A stretch of 64,000 nt of DNA from Candidatus Kapaibacterium sp. (lineage in GTDB: Bacteria > Bacteroidota > Ignavibacteria > Kapaibacteriales > HRBIN21). The stretch spans positions 496,001 through 560,000 of the forward strand of contig JANXCT010000001.1 of assembly GCA_025059875.1 (NCBI GenBank). Reading direction: 5' to 3'. Each line of letters opens with the position of its first letter. The stretch's first letter is position 1. Of the stretch, positions 27,069-36,843 are shown one piece after another. The notes beneath the pieces were generated by a model that saw nothing but the letters and a program-made list of their open reading frames with translations, had not been told where the DNA came from and made no database searches. A program made the translations under genes and the position numbers.

Positions 27069-27136
27069 GGTTACGTGACCTTCGCAGAACGTAGCGGGCT
27101 GCCGTGTCCTTCAGCGGTGCCCTTACGCTCTCCCCC

Positions 27137-27144
27137 TATTTTTG
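27137..27144 (+). promoter_or_regulatory. TAnnTTTG promoter of purB
   Basis: TATTTTTG, 27 nt before the purB ATG at 27172. An in-frame TTG lies inside this element, which rules it out as the start. Confidence 0.7.
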
Positions 27145-27171
27145 CGGCTGTGGAATTGGCGGTGCGCAGGC

Positions 27172-28491
27172 ATGATTGCGCGGTACAGTAGACCGCAGAT
27201 GGCAGCGGTCTGGGAGGAAGGAGAGAAGCTGCGCATCTGGCTGGAGATTGAGCTTCTGGTTTGTGAAGCGCTGGAGAAGTACGGGTGGGTCCCTGTGGGG
27301 GTTGCGGAGCGCATTCGGCAGAAGGTGCGTATCCTCCCCGAGCGGATTGCAGAGTGGGAGCGGAAGGTGAAGCACGATGTCATCGCTTTCCTCAGTAGCT
27401 TAACGGAGCAGCTCGACGAGGAGGGGCGATACCTCCACTTTGGGCTAACCTCCAGCGATATCGTGGACACAGCCCTAGCAGTCCAGTTGCGGAGGGCGGG
27501 GACTATCTTGCTGGCGGAGCTTGAGGAGCTAGAAGATGCGCTGTGGCAGCGGGCGCAGGAATTTCGGGAGACGCTCTGTGTCGGGCGGACGCACGGCGTC
27601 CATGCCGAGCCGATGACCTTTGGGCTGAAGTTTTTGAGCTGGTTTCAGGAGTGTCGCCGTAATTGGGAACGCCTTCGGATAGCTGTGGATGGTATCAGCT
27701 ACGGGAAGCTCAGCGGCACGATTGGGACCTATACGCAGTTGCCTCCGGAGGTGGAGGCGTACGTCTGCGAGCGCCTGGGACTGAAGCCAGAACCGGTGGC
27801 GACGCAAGTCGTGCCCCGCGATCGCCATGCCCATTTCCTGGCTACCTTAGCCCTCATCGGCGGCATGTGCGAGCGGATTGCTACTGAAGTACGCCACTTG
27901 CAGCGTACAGAGGTGCGAGAAGCAGAAGAGCTCTTCTCTGAAGGCCAGCGCGGGAGCTCGGCCATGCCGCACAAGCGCAATCCGATTCATGCTGAGCGCG
28001 TCTGTGGCTTAGCTCGTCTGTTGCGCTCCTACGCGCTCGTAGGCTTTGAGAACATCGCGCTGTGGCATGAGCGAGATATCTCTCACAGTAGCACGGAGCG
28101 TGTCGTCCTGCCCGATGCTACGGTTGTGGCAGACTACATGCTGGGGCTCGTGACGGAGCTGGTGAAGACCCTCCAGGTCTATCCAGAGCGCATGCGGCAG
28201 AACTTGGAGTTGACGCAAGGGCTCATCTACTCGCAGACGGTCCTCCTGGAGTTAGTCCGACGGGGCATGAGTCGAGAGGAGGCGTACCGCGTAGTCCAGA
28301 GAGCGGCTATGGAAACCTGGCAGACTGGCCATCCCTTCTGGGAGACATTGTGGGAACAGCCCGAAGTTCGCGAACACTTGGGCTCTCGAGAAGCGCTTGC
28401 ACAGTTGCTGGCGCCTGAAAGGCTGCTCCGCAATGTTGGTTACCTCTTCGAGCGTAGCGCTGTGTCCAGAGCTTCGGCACCATCGGCATGA
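27172..28491 (+). CDS. purB: Adenylosuccinate lyase
   Basis: PurB releases fumarate from SAICAR and adenylosuccinate in purine synthesis. The 439-residue protein starts MIARYSRPQM like its homologues, has the HFGLTSSDIVDTA segment near residue 85, VGRTHGVHAEP with the catalytic His, and the fumarase/aspartase superfamily loop GSSAMPHKRNP with the catalytic Ser. All signature residues are intact. Its stop overlaps the glycosyltransferase start by 4 nt. Confidence 0.97.
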   Translation: MIARYSRPQMAAVWEEGEKLRIWLEIELLVCEALEKYGWVPVGVAERIRQKVRILPERIAEWERKVKHDVIAFLSSLTEQLDEEGRYLHFGLTSSDIVDTALAVQLRRAGTILLAELEELEDALWQRAQEFRETLCVGRTHGVHAEPMTFGLKFLSWFQECRRNWERLRIAVDGISYGKLSGTIGTYTQLPPEVEAYVCERLGLKPEPVATQVVPRDRHAHFLATLALIGGMCERIATEVRHLQRTEVREAEELFSEGQRGSSAMPHKRNPIHAERVCGLARLLRSYALVGFENIALWHERDISHSSTERVVLPDATVVADYMLGLVTELVKTLQVYPERMRQNLELTQGLIYSQTVLLELVRRGMSREEAYRVVQRAAMETWQTGHPFWETLWEQPEVREHLGSREALAQLLAPERLLRNVGYLFERSAVSRASAPSA

Positions 28492-29615
28492 GCTGGGTAG
28501 AGTGGCTCTGCCTCCTTGGTGTCGCAAGCTACGTCGTGCGGGGGAGTTTCTTCGTGCTCGGGGCTTGGCGGGAGTGGCGGCGGGACCGTGCCGCGAAGGG
28601 AGTAGCCCCCGAGGGGGAGTTACCGAGTGTTTCGGTCATCATCCCCGCCCGTAATGAAGAGCGGACCATAGCCCGCTGCGTTGAGTCGGTCATGGCCTCC
28701 GACTATCCTCAGTTCGAGGTCATCGTCGTGGATGACCGTTCAACTGACCGGACTGCGGAGGTGCTGCAGGAGCTGCAGCAGCAGTACGGAGAACGTCTCC
28801 GTGTCATCCATCGAAGGGAGGAACCGCGGGAACGGAACCTTCAAGGTAAGGCCGGGGCCCTGCATTGCGGAATGGAACAGGCCCGCGGCGAGGTTGCTGC
28901 CTTCACCGATGCTGATTGTGTCGTGCCGCCGACATGGCTGCGGGCCGTTGTTGCCCCATTCTGTCATCCAGAGGTTGGCTTTGTAGCTGGGCTGACGGTA
29001 GTCAGCGGCCGACGGCTCTTTGACCATATCCAAGCGGCGGAGTGGCTCCTCCTTGGAGCGGCTGGGGGCGCGGGAGTGGGGTGGGGACAAGCGCTGGGCT
29101 GTTACGGCAACAACATGGCAGTACGATGCCAGGCATACTGGGACGTTGGTGGGTATGCCCGTATTCCGTTCTCTGTCACCGAGGACCTTTCGCTGCAGCA
29201 GGCAATCCGCCGCCGTGGGTGGCGGATGCGCTTCCTCTTCAGCCCAGAGGGGATGGTCAGCACGCTGCCAGTTGCAACCGTTTGGGACCGGCTGCGCCAG
29301 CTCCAGCGGTGGGGGCGAGGGGGATTGCTATTAGGGGGGTGGGCAGTGGGGTTCGGGATGACAACGGTGCTGTTCTGGGGGGCAGTGTTTGCCGCCTTGC
29401 TGGTGGGGGAGTGGCTGTGGACTCTTGGGCTAGTAGGGTGTCGTCTGGTAGCCGATGGCGCGTTAGGGGTCTTGGCCACATGGACTCTGCGACGGTGGCA
29501 GCTTCTCTGGGCTCTCCCGCTGGGAATTCTGACATTAGCCGTCGTCGAGCTCGTGCTGCCCTTCCTCGTCTTCTTGCAGCCGCGCGTACGCTGGAAGGGG
29601 CGCACCCTATCGTAG
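28488..29615 (+). CDS. Membrane family 2 glycosyltransferase
   Basis: The 375-residue protein has an N-terminal membrane segment, a GT-A domain (about residues 45-260) and two or three C-terminal membrane helices (about 285-365). Motifs are VSVIIPARNEERTIARCV at the start of the domain, VVDDRSTDRT, FTDADC (the DxD-type metal site), TEDLSLQQAIRRRGW and LRQLQRWGRGG (QxxRW). This layout is that of processive or lipid-sugar transferases acting at the inner face of the membrane. The sugar is not deducible. It is translationally coupled to purB and followed by a terminator. Confidence 0.9.
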   Translation: MSWVEWLCLLGVASYVVRGSFFVLGAWREWRRDRAAKGVAPEGELPSVSVIIPARNEERTIARCVESVMASDYPQFEVIVVDDRSTDRTAEVLQELQQQYGERLRVIHRREEPRERNLQGKAGALHCGMEQARGEVAAFTDADCVVPPTWLRAVVAPFCHPEVGFVAGLTVVSGRRLFDHIQAAEWLLLGAAGGAGVGWGQALGCYGNNMAVRCQAYWDVGGYARIPFSVTEDLSLQQAIRRRGWRMRFLFSPEGMVSTLPVATVWDRLRQLQRWGRGGLLLGGWAVGFGMTTVLFWGAVFAALLVGEWLWTLGLVGCRLVADGALGVLATWTLRRWQLLWALPLGILTLAVVELVLPFLVFLQPRVRWKGRTLS

Positions 29616-29630
29616 GTACCGCCAGTAACG

Positions 29631-29645
29631 GCCCTTAGGGCTTTT
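29631..29645 (+). terminator. Intrinsic terminator after the glycosyltransferase
   Basis: GCCC-TTA-GGGC hairpin followed by TTTT, 15 nt after the stop. It separates purB-GT from the dehydrogenase gene. Confidence 0.5.
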
Positions 29646-29647
29646 CG

Positions 29648-29655
29648 TAATTTTG
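29648..29655 (+). promoter_or_regulatory. TAnnTTTG promoter of the dehydrogenase E1 fusion
   Basis: TAATTTTG, 26 nt before the ATG at 29682, immediately after the terminator. AGGAG precedes the start. Confidence 0.65.
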
Positions 29656-29681
29656 GCGCTGTATGCTCCCAAGGAGCTCCT

Positions 29682-32129
29682 ATGGCGACGGTGCGACATC
29701 GCAAGGTTCGGCCGGTTTCGGCTGATGGACTATGGCGGTTGCCGGAGTGGGTGACACCGCAAGAGGTGCTCCGAGACTACCGCCTCTGTTGGGAGAGCCG
29801 CCATGCCAGTCTGCTAGGGAGGCGGGAGGTCCTGACGGGGAAAGCCAAGTTCGGCATCTTCGGCGATGGCAAAGAGGTCGCCCAGGTGGCGATGGCCAAG
29901 GCCTTTCGGCCTGGAGACTGGCGCTCAGGATACTACCGTGACCAGACGCTCCTGATGGCTCTGGGGCTATTGACGCTAGAACAGTTCTTCGCCCAGCTCT
30001 ACGCCCATGCTGATGAAGAGGCTGAGCCCCATTCGGCAGGACGGCAGATGAACTGCCACTTCGGCGGGCGTCTCATTGACCGCAACGGTAACTGGCTGCC
30101 CCAGACTGTCCGCGTGAACATTGCCTCCGACATATCGCCGACGGGATCGCAGATGCCCCGCCTCGTAGGGCTGGCGTATGCATCGCGCCTCTATCGGGAG
30201 CTACCGGAGTTGCGGCAGTTCCGCGAGTTATCGGACAATGGGAATGAGATTGCCTGGGGCACGATTGGCAACGCTACGTGTGCCGAAGGGATGTTCTGGG
30301 AGGCGGTCAACGCAATCGGTGTGCTCAAAGCCCCGGCAATCATCTCTATCTGGGACGACGGCTACGGTATCTCCGTTCCGAACGAGCACCAAGTGACGAA
30401 GTCCAACATTTCGGCTCTGCTCGAGGGCTTCCGACGGACTCCAGGGCAGCGCGATGGGTTTGAGATCTACACAGTTCGTGGCTGGGACTATCCAGCACTG
30501 GTTGCAGTCTACCAGCACGCTGCCGAACTTGCGCGGCGCGAGCACATTCCTGCCATCATCCACGTCACAGAGCTGACGCAACCGCAGGGGCATTCCACTA
30601 GCGGCAGCCACGAGCGCTACAAGCCGCCAGAGCGGTTGCAGTGGGAGCGTGAGCACGACTGCCTGGTGCGGATGCGACAGTGGATCCTCCAGGAAGGGAT
30701 AGCGACGGCAGAGGAGCTCGACGAAATTGAGCGGCAAGCTGCTGAGACTGTTCGGCAGGCGAAGGAGCGAGCTTGGCGAGCCTACCAGGAACCCATCTTG
30801 CGGGAGCGAGCGGAGCTTGCGGCCCTTCTGCAGGAGTTAGAGAGCGTTAGCTCACGCTCTGAGGAGATAGCCCAGGTGCGGGCGGAGCTGCTCGCTGTTC
30901 GAGAACCCGTCCGCAAGGACTTGATGGTGGCAGTCAACCGTGCCCTCATCGCTGTAGCTTTTGAGCCGAGCCCACAGCGGGACCGGATTGTGCGCTGGCG
31001 CTGGGCACTGGAGGAGCAGCAAGCGGAGCGCTATAGCTCGCACCTCTACAGTCAAACGCCGTTTTCAGCGCTGCGCGTGCCAGAGATTCCACCAGTGTAC
31101 GCGGAGGACTCACCGCTGGTGAACGGGTTTGAGGTCATCAACGCCTGCTTCAACGAAGCGTTGCGACGTGATCCCCGTGTCATCATCTTTGGCGAGGACG
31201 TCGGGCGGTTGGGAGATGTCAACCAAGGATGTGCGGGACTGCAGGCGCGTTATGGAGAGCTTCGAGTCAGTGATACGGGCATCCGGGAGTGCACAATCGT
31301 AGGACAGGCCATCGGGATGGCATTGCGCGGCCTGCGCCCGATAGCGGAGATCCAATACCTGGACTACCTGCTCTACGCCCTGCAGATCATGTCCGATGAC
31401 ATCGCCACGATGCGGTGGCGGACGAAGGGGATGCAGCGGGCACCCGTCATCATCCGTACCCGCGGGCATCGGCTGGAGGGAATCTGGCACTCTGGTTCCC
31501 CGATGGCAGGGATTATCAACCTCGTGCGGGGGATGCTGGTGCTGGTTCCGCGCGACATGACGCGGGCGGCAGGATTCTACAACACGGTCCTCCGCTCCGA
31601 TGATCCGGCGCTAATTGTGGAAGTCCTCAACGGCTATCGGCTTAAAGAACGGTTGCCAGCCAATATCGGCGAGTTCACTGTACCAGTCGGGGTCCCAGAG
31701 GTCCTGCGAGAGGGCACGGACATCACCATCGTGACCTATGGAGCCTGCTGTCGAATCGTGCTGGAAGCTGCCCAACTGCTGGAGCGAGTCGGGATTAGCG
31801 CGGAGGTGATCGACGTCCAGTCACTGGTGCCGTTCGACATCCACCATCGGATTGTGGAGTCGCTGAAGAAGACCAATCGCATTCTGTTCGTGGACGAGGA
31901 CGTTCCTGGGGGAACCACGGCGTACATGATGCAGCAGGTCTTAGAGGTTCAAGGTGGTTACCGCTGGCTGGATTCGCCACCGAAGACCCTGCCGGCCCAG
32001 GAGCATCGGCCTGCGTACGGGACGGATGGTGACTACTGGTCCAAGCCGAACGTGGAGCAGGTTTTCGAGGCGGCGTACATGGTCCTGCATGAGGCTGATC
32101 CACGTCGCTATCCACTCTTCTTCCGATGA
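29682..32129 (+). CDS. Fused alpha/beta E1 component of a 2-oxoacid (branched-chain type) dehydrogenase
   Basis: The 815-residue protein joins the E1 alpha domain (about residues 30-400) and E1 beta domain (about 480-815) that are separate chains in most bacteria. E1 decarboxylates a 2-oxo acid with thiamine diphosphate and passes the acyl group to lipoyl-E2. The alpha half has [16 protein letters not shown], a TPP/Mg region [15 protein letters not shown] and DDGYGISVP; the beta half has [33 protein letters not shown] and an ending [15 protein letters not shown]-like segment. Such fusions are common in Bacteroidota and are annotated as 2-oxoisovalerate dehydrogenase. No E2 or E3 gene is in the window. 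The true substrate could also be pyruvate. Confidence 0.9.
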   Translation: MATVRHRKVRPVSADGLWRLPEWVTPQEVLRDYRLCWESRHASLLGRREVLTGKAKFGIFGDGKEVAQVAMAKAFRPGDWRSGYYRDQTLLMALGLLTLEQFFAQLYAHADEEAEPHSAGRQMNCHFGGRLIDRNGNWLPQTVRVNIASDISPTGSQMPRLVGLAYASRLYRELPELRQFRELSDNGNEIAWGTIGNATCAEGMFWEAVNAIGVLKAPAIISIWDDGYGISVPNEHQVTKSNISALLEGFRRTPGQRDGFEIYTVRGWDYPALVAVYQHAAELARREHIPAIIHVTELTQPQGHSTSGSHERYKPPERLQWEREHDCLVRMRQWILQEGIATAEELDEIERQAAETVRQAKERAWRAYQEPILRERAELAALLQELESVSSRSEEIAQVRAELLAVREPVRKDLMVAVNRALIAVAFEPSPQRDRIVRWRWALEEQQAERYSSHLYSQTPFSALRVPEIPPVYAEDSPLVNGFEVINACFNEALRRDPRVIIFGEDVGRLGDVNQGCAGLQARYGELRVSDTGIRECTIVGQAIGMALRGLRPIAEIQYLDYLLYALQIMSDDIATMRWRTKGMQRAPVIIRTRGHRLEGIWHSGSPMAGIINLVRGMLVLVPRDMTRAAGFYNTVLRSDDPALIVEVLNGYRLKERLPANIGEFTVPVGVPEVLREGTDITIVTYGACCRIVLEAAQLLERVGISAEVIDVQSLVPFDIHHRIVESLKKTNRILFVDEDVPGGTTAYMMQQVLEVQGGYRWLDSPPKTLPAQEHRPAYGTDGDYWSKPNVEQVFEAAYMVLHEADPRRYPLFFR

Positions 32130-32162
32130 GCTTGTTGGGGAGTGTACTAAGGGGTGCAAACG

Positions 32163-33542
32163 ATGCGAGTGGAGTTATTGGAGCGGTACTACGCCTGCGA
32201 GCTGACCCCAGTAGAGCGCTTCCAGCATGTGGTACGCTCGCTACTAGAGCGCCCTTATGTGGCAGGCATCGTGCTCGTGCTGTGCACGATCATCGCACTC
32301 GCGTGGGCCAATAGTCCTTGGGGAGACACATATGCGGCGCTCTTTTACACCCACTTCGTTGTGGGCTACGGTGACATAGCGCTCTCAAAGCCGCTGGTGT
32401 TCTGGATCAACGACGGCTTGATGGCAATCTTCTTCTTCCTCGTGGGGCTCGAGGTGAAGCGGGAGATTCTGGAGGGGGAGCTCTCGACTTGGCAGAAGGC
32501 CGCGCTACCAGTCGTTGCCGCGATTGGTGGAATGCTCTTTCCAGCCCTGATCTTCACTGCATTCAATTACGGGCAACCAACTCTACGTGGGTGGGCAATT
32601 CCCGCCGCTACAGACATTGCCTTCGCCGTAGGGATTCTCTCCCTTTTGGGGCATCGAGTCCCGCATAGTTTGAGGATCTTCCTGCTGAGCTTAGCAATTG
32701 CTGATGATATCGGAGCTGTACTCATCATCGCCGCGTTCTACACAGCGGACTTGTCGTTTGGTGCGTTAGCGGTCGGTGCGGTGGGATTAGGGGTGCTATG
32801 GGGGTTCAACCGGCTGCGGATTTACAACCTCGCCGTGTATGCCGTAGTTGGTGTGGTGATCTGGATGGCCTTCCTGAAGTCGGGTGTCCATCCGACAGTG
32901 GCAGGAGTTTTGACGGCGCTGACAGTTCCCCTCCAACCCCGGATGCCATGGGAGCGGTTCTGGAGGGGGACTCTCCAGTTGTTGTCTGAGTCCACCTATC
33001 AGGATGGGATGCCGAAGACGTACGTCATGACGCTCGTTGAGCACGTAGAGCGGGCGAGCATTCAGGCGATGTCCCCTCTGCAGCGTGCTATCCATGGGCT
33101 GCATATGTGGGTGACGTACGCCATCATGCCGCTGTTCGCGTTAGCGAATGCGGGGGTAAGGGTGGAGGTAGAACAGATTGGGATGCTGCTGGCTTCGCCG
33201 GTGCTCTGGGGTGTTGCGTTGGGGCTCTTCTTAGGCAAGCAGCTTGGTGTCTTCGGGTTTTCCTATCTCCTGACTCGCTTGGGGGTAGCGAAGCTTCCTA
33301 CGGGGGTACGATGGAGCCACGTGTATGGAGTGTCGCTCTTGGCAGGGATTGGCTTTACGATGGCGCTGTTCATTGCTGGACTGGCCTACGGGGATTCGCT
33401 GCTGACCTTAGATGAGGCAAAGCTTGGGGTATTACTCGGCTCAGCACTCTCAGCGGTTGTCGGTACGGCTGTACTCTGGCGTGTGCTCCCGCGTCTGGAG
33501 GCAATCCAGGGAGAGGGCGCGCTAGAGAATGCAGTCAAGTGA
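32163..33542 (+). CDS. nhaA: Na+/H+ antiporter NhaA
   Basis: NhaA exchanges sodium for protons across the inner membrane for pH and salt balance. The 459-residue protein has about twelve helices and the family elements WINDGLMAIFFFLVGLEVKRE, PAATDIAFAVGIL and LAIADDIGAVLII with the adjacent aspartates that bind the ion, and GIGFTMALFIAGLA near the C-terminus. The ATG at 32163 has AAGGGG upstream; an in-frame GTG three codons earlier is less likely. It overlaps the flippase gene by 14 nt. Confidence 0.96.
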   Translation: MRVELLERYYACELTPVERFQHVVRSLLERPYVAGIVLVLCTIIALAWANSPWGDTYAALFYTHFVVGYGDIALSKPLVFWINDGLMAIFFFLVGLEVKREILEGELSTWQKAALPVVAAIGGMLFPALIFTAFNYGQPTLRGWAIPAATDIAFAVGILSLLGHRVPHSLRIFLLSLAIADDIGAVLIIAAFYTADLSFGALAVGAVGLGVLWGFNRLRIYNLAVYAVVGVVIWMAFLKSGVHPTVAGVLTALTVPLQPRMPWERFWRGTLQLLSESTYQDGMPKTYVMTLVEHVERASIQAMSPLQRAIHGLHMWVTYAIMPLFALANAGVRVEVEQIGMLLASPVLWGVALGLFLGKQLGVFGFSYLLTRLGVAKLPTGVRWSHVYGVSLLAGIGFTMALFIAGLAYGDSLLTLDEAKLGVLLGSALSAVVGTAVLWRVLPRLEAIQGEGALENAVK

Positions 33543-35055
33543 GGAACGCAAGGCCGAAAGTTCTCGGGAGCAGTCTGCCGAGCACCTCTACCGGATCGTG
33601 CGGAATGCGGCGATTGCCGGCGGGGGCAACCTCTTTGGGCAGTTGCTAGGGCCTGTGATTGGGGTCATCACGACTCGGGCTTTGGGGGCGGAGCTCTATG
33701 GTCTGTACTCCCTACTGGTCCAGTGGGGTGCGTTGTTAGCAGAAGTCGTCAAGACAGGGTGGGCAGCGGCGATCGTACGGTTTGTCGGCGTCTATCGAGC
33801 GCAGGGGTGTCTTGAGTGGCTTAAAGGGGCAGTGTGGGTAGGGATTGGCTGGGTGGGGCTCATTGGCACGGTCGTCGTTGGGGTCGTCATCGCTGCGGCA
33901 GAGCCGCTGAGTTCTCTTCTGATGCCGAACCACCTGCAGGCAGCGGGAGCGTTGCGGTTCTATGCTCCTGCTGTCTTGCTGACGGCGCTCTACGGCATCA
34001 CGCTGGCTGTACTCACGGGCTTCCAGCAGCAGCGGCTGGTACAGCTCAGTTATGCTGTCGTCGGCAACATTACCAAGCTGCTCGCGCTGCTGGTGTTCCT
34101 CGGGATGGGGTGGGGGATATACGCTGCTTTGGGGGCAAGTCTGCTGCAGGATGCTGTGGTGTTGGGGGTAAGCCTACTGTTCGTGCTGCGGGTCTTCCCG
34201 GAGCTACGCTTGCCGCAGGTTCGGCCGCGGGTAGCCTGGCGGGAGTTGCTCAGGTACGCTGCGACACTGCTGGCGACTAGCCTACTCTACCGGTACACGT
34301 TCCAACTGGACATCCTCGTACTAGGGCTCTTTCGGACGGCAGCAGAAGTCGGAATGTATGCAGCCGCGGTCCGTCTCCAGCCGCTCTTGGCATTGCCGAC
34401 GTATGCGCTTGGGGAGACGTTCAACCCTGTGGTTGCGGGGCTCTATGCCCGTGGGGAGCGGGAGCAATTGCGGATCGTCTATAGCACTGTGGTCCGGTGG
34501 TCTCTCTTGCTGACGTTTCCGCTTGTGCTGCCCTGCGCTATCGTGCCCTCGGCGGTGTTGAGCGTGTTTGGAGCGGAATTCCAAGCAGCAGCGGCAATAC
34601 TCCCGTTGCTCAGTGTGGGAACCTGGATCGGGGCTGCCTTCGGGGTTGCCGGTTATGTGCTGAATATGGCAGGTAAACCGCAGGTAAACCTGCTCAACGG
34701 CGTCATTACGGCTGTGCTCAATGTAGCGCTCTTCTGGTTCCTCATCCCTCCACTGGGGATGTGGGGAGCAGCGCTGACGTATGCGCTCGTCAATGTGGGG
34801 ATGGCATTCATACGGGTGGGGCAGGTGTGGTGGATTCTGCGGCTCCATCCCTGCGAGGGGCTGCTTGGGCGGGCGGCAGCCGTTGTGGCGCTGGCTTTAG
34901 GTGCCGCCCTCCTCGGGAGCTCTGTAGAGCCCTGGCTGGGGGCTCTCCTAGGACTGGCTATTTTTGGGGTCATGGTTCGGATTGGGCTGGGCCCCTATGA
35001 CCGAGCAGTTTGGGAGCAGTGGCGGGCTCGACGTGAATCCAGAGCAAGTGATTGA
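33529..35055 (+). CDS. Wzx-type polysaccharide flippase (MOP superfamily)
   Basis: The 508-residue protein has about fourteen membrane helices and the polysaccharide-synthesis pattern of Wzx/RfbX: GGGNLFGQLLGPVIGVITTRALGA-like opening (about residues 26-50), GLYSLLVQWG, and a C-terminal domain with LLNGVITAVLNVALFWFLIPPLG. It should move lipid-linked glycan units across the inner membrane. It begins a run of five overlapping or abutting genes for glycan modification and probably supplies its transport step. Its 3' end overlaps the next gene. Confidence 0.9.
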   Translation: MQSSEERKAESSREQSAEHLYRIVRNAAIAGGGNLFGQLLGPVIGVITTRALGAELYGLYSLLVQWGALLAEVVKTGWAAAIVRFVGVYRAQGCLEWLKGAVWVGIGWVGLIGTVVVGVVIAAAEPLSSLLMPNHLQAAGALRFYAPAVLLTALYGITLAVLTGFQQQRLVQLSYAVVGNITKLLALLVFLGMGWGIYAALGASLLQDAVVLGVSLLFVLRVFPELRLPQVRPRVAWRELLRYAATLLATSLLYRYTFQLDILVLGLFRTAAEVGMYAAAVRLQPLLALPTYALGETFNPVVAGLYARGEREQLRIVYSTVVRWSLLLTFPLVLPCAIVPSAVLSVFGAEFQAAAAILPLLSVGTWIGAAFGVAGYVLNMAGKPQVNLLNGVITAVLNVALFWFLIPPLGMWGAALTYALVNVGMAFIRVGQVWWILRLHPCEGLLGRAAAVVALALGAALLGSSVEPWLGALLGLAIFGVMVRIGLGPYDRAVWEQWRARRESRASD

Positions 35056-35773
35056 GGTCCGCTTCCGTGACCAGATGGCGGCGCAGTATGCCGCCCTCGT
35101 AGCCCAGCGGGGGGCGTACTGGTGGTATGCTGTGCGGTGCTTCCTGCTACACCGAATGGGGCTACAGCGGGGCGGATGGCTCTACGATGCCGGATGCGGG
35201 GTCGGACTCTACTCCCTGGCGATTGCCCAGCAATTTCCGTTTGTTCGTATCTTCGCTGTGGATTTTTCCGCTGAAAGCCTCCGCCTTCTGGAGGCTGCAG
35301 CCCGTGAGAGCGGAGTAGGGGAGCGGATTGTGTGCATCCAGGCTGACATCACCCGTTGGGTGCCCCCGCACCCTGTCCGGTGGGTGCTCTGTACGGAAGT
35401 TCTGCAGCACATTCCGACGGAGTCGCTGCGGCTGCAGGCTCTGTATCGCTTTGCAGAAAGCCTCCTGGCCGATGGAGAGCTGTGGCTCTTAGTGGCCCGC
35501 TATACGCTCCGAGACCGGTGGCGGGGAATCCCAAAATGCAGTGACGAGCGAGACCGTGGCGGTTCCTTCCGAATGCGCTTCACGCCCGAGGAGTTGCGCT
35601 GCCTCCTTTGGAGGGCAGGGTTCTCCTCGGTACGCCTCTTTGGGGCCCCTGTCCCGCCAAGTCGCGTGGGGAATCGTCTACCCCTGACCCTCTGGAAGGT
35701 AGCTTGGGGAGTGCAAGCGGTGCCGTGGAGCTACGCGTTGGGGCGTGTCATGCTTGCTCGGGCTTGCCGCTAG
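34997..35773 (+). CDS. SAM-dependent class I methyltransferase
   Basis: The 258-residue protein has the SAM-binding loop YDAGCGVGLYSLAI, an acidic residue after the second strand (IFAVDFSAESLRLL), and VLCTEVLQHIPTESL as motif post-III, typical of small-molecule or sugar methyltransferases. The last third is specific to this protein. The ATG at 34997 overlaps the flippase by 59 nt; a GTG at 35048 would give an 8-nt overlap and is a good alternative. Position suggests it methylates a surface glycan. Confidence 0.85.
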   Translation: MTEQFGSSGGLDVNPEQVIEVRFRDQMAAQYAALVAQRGAYWWYAVRCFLLHRMGLQRGGWLYDAGCGVGLYSLAIAQQFPFVRIFAVDFSAESLRLLEAAARESGVGERIVCIQADITRWVPPHPVRWVLCTEVLQHIPTESLRLQALYRFAESLLADGELWLLVARYTLRDRWRGIPKCSDERDRGGSFRMRFTPEELRCLLWRAGFSSVRLFGAPVPPSRVGNRLPLTLWKVAWGVQAVPWSYALGRVMLARACR

Positions 35774-35775
35774 CG

Positions 35776-36843
35776 ATGAAGCTGGAGGCCGTCGGGCTTG
35801 ATGAGTTCAGGGCCTTACGGGAGGAGTGGAATGCCTTGGTGGCGCGCTCTGGGAGCAATACCCCGTTCCTCCGCCACGAGTGGCTCTGCGCTGTTGCAGA
35901 GACGCTCGCTGCTCCAGGATGGACGCCACTCATCCTACGCCTGCAGGATGGGAAGCAGAGCTTAGGCTACGTTCCACTGGTGCAGGTGAAGAGCCCAACC
36001 CGCTTTGCCATTCGGATGTCCCGACTTCACTTTCTAGGGGTGCAGTTGACAGAATTCGCCGATTTCGTCCTTCCGGCAGAGGAACAGGAGGTAGTAGAGG
36101 CAGCACTCTCCGCATTGCAGCAGTGGCATGGATGGGTAGAGTTTGTCGGGCACTACATCAGCGAGACTTCTCCGCGGATAGGTACCTACGCTAGGCTGGC
36201 CCAGCGATGGCCTGGGGGAGAGCTGGTTCCGTACGAGCCTTGCTGGTACATCCGAATTGCTGGGCGTACGTGGGAGGAGTACCTCTGCGAGGAGGCGGGG
36301 CGTGAGTTCGTCATCCGTGGGGTACAGCGCCGGGCTGCGGTGTACGAGCAGCTCGACTGGAGCGTTGAGGAGCTAAGAGTCCCATCGGCAGAGATCATCG
36401 GCGACGTCGTCCGACTCCATGCCGCTTCACAACGTCGGAAGGGCCGGACGTCCTTGTTCATATCTGACCGGCGCTATCGGGACTTCTTGGAGCGGATTCT
36501 TGCTGAGAGTGCTCGGTTGGGATGGCTCCGTGTGTTCGTGCTCTGGATTGAGCAGCAAACGGCGGCCTTCATTCTGGGCTTCCTGTACGGCGGGGTCTTC
36601 TACTGGTGGCTGCAGGGGTTTGATCCCAAGTACGAGCGACTAGCGCCGACGAAGGTGCTCTTGTGGCATGTCCTGCAGCGTGCCTTCAGCGAGCAGTGGC
36701 AGGAGTTCAACTTCATGGGGGGCGGCACGGAGTACAAGCGGCACTGGGCAAAACGATGGCGTCAGTTCTACCGTCTTCGGCTACCGAGGTGGCGCGGTCT
36801 GGCCCGATGGCTCAACCTTTGGCGGTTCCGGCGTCGGTGGTAG
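35776..36843 (+). CDS. CelD/BcsL-type (FemAB-like) acyltransferase
   Basis: The 355-residue protein belongs to the GNAT-related CelD/FemAB group (PF13480). Visible elements are FRALREEWNALVARSGSNTPFLRHEWL at the N-terminus (about residues 9-37), a middle EVVRLH-type helix with QRRKGRTSLF, then RVFVLWIEQQTAAFILGFLYGG and WWLQGFDPKYERLAPTKVLL, which is the double GNAT strand-helix. The end FMGGGTEYKRHWAKRW is also typical. Such enzymes attach acyl or aminoacyl groups to polysaccharides or lipids. The start is 2 nt after the methyltransferase stop. Confidence 0.85.
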   Translation: MKLEAVGLDEFRALREEWNALVARSGSNTPFLRHEWLCAVAETLAAPGWTPLILRLQDGKQSLGYVPLVQVKSPTRFAIRMSRLHFLGVQLTEFADFVLPAEEQEVVEAALSALQQWHGWVEFVGHYISETSPRIGTYARLAQRWPGGELVPYEPCWYIRIAGRTWEEYLCEEAGREFVIRGVQRRAAVYEQLDWSVEELRVPSAEIIGDVVRLHAASQRRKGRTSLFISDRRYRDFLERILAESARLGWLRVFVLWIEQQTAAFILGFLYGGVFYWWLQGFDPKYERLAPTKVLLWHVLQRAFSEQWQEFNFMGGGTEYKRHWAKRWRQFYRLRLPRWRGLARWLNLWRFRRRW

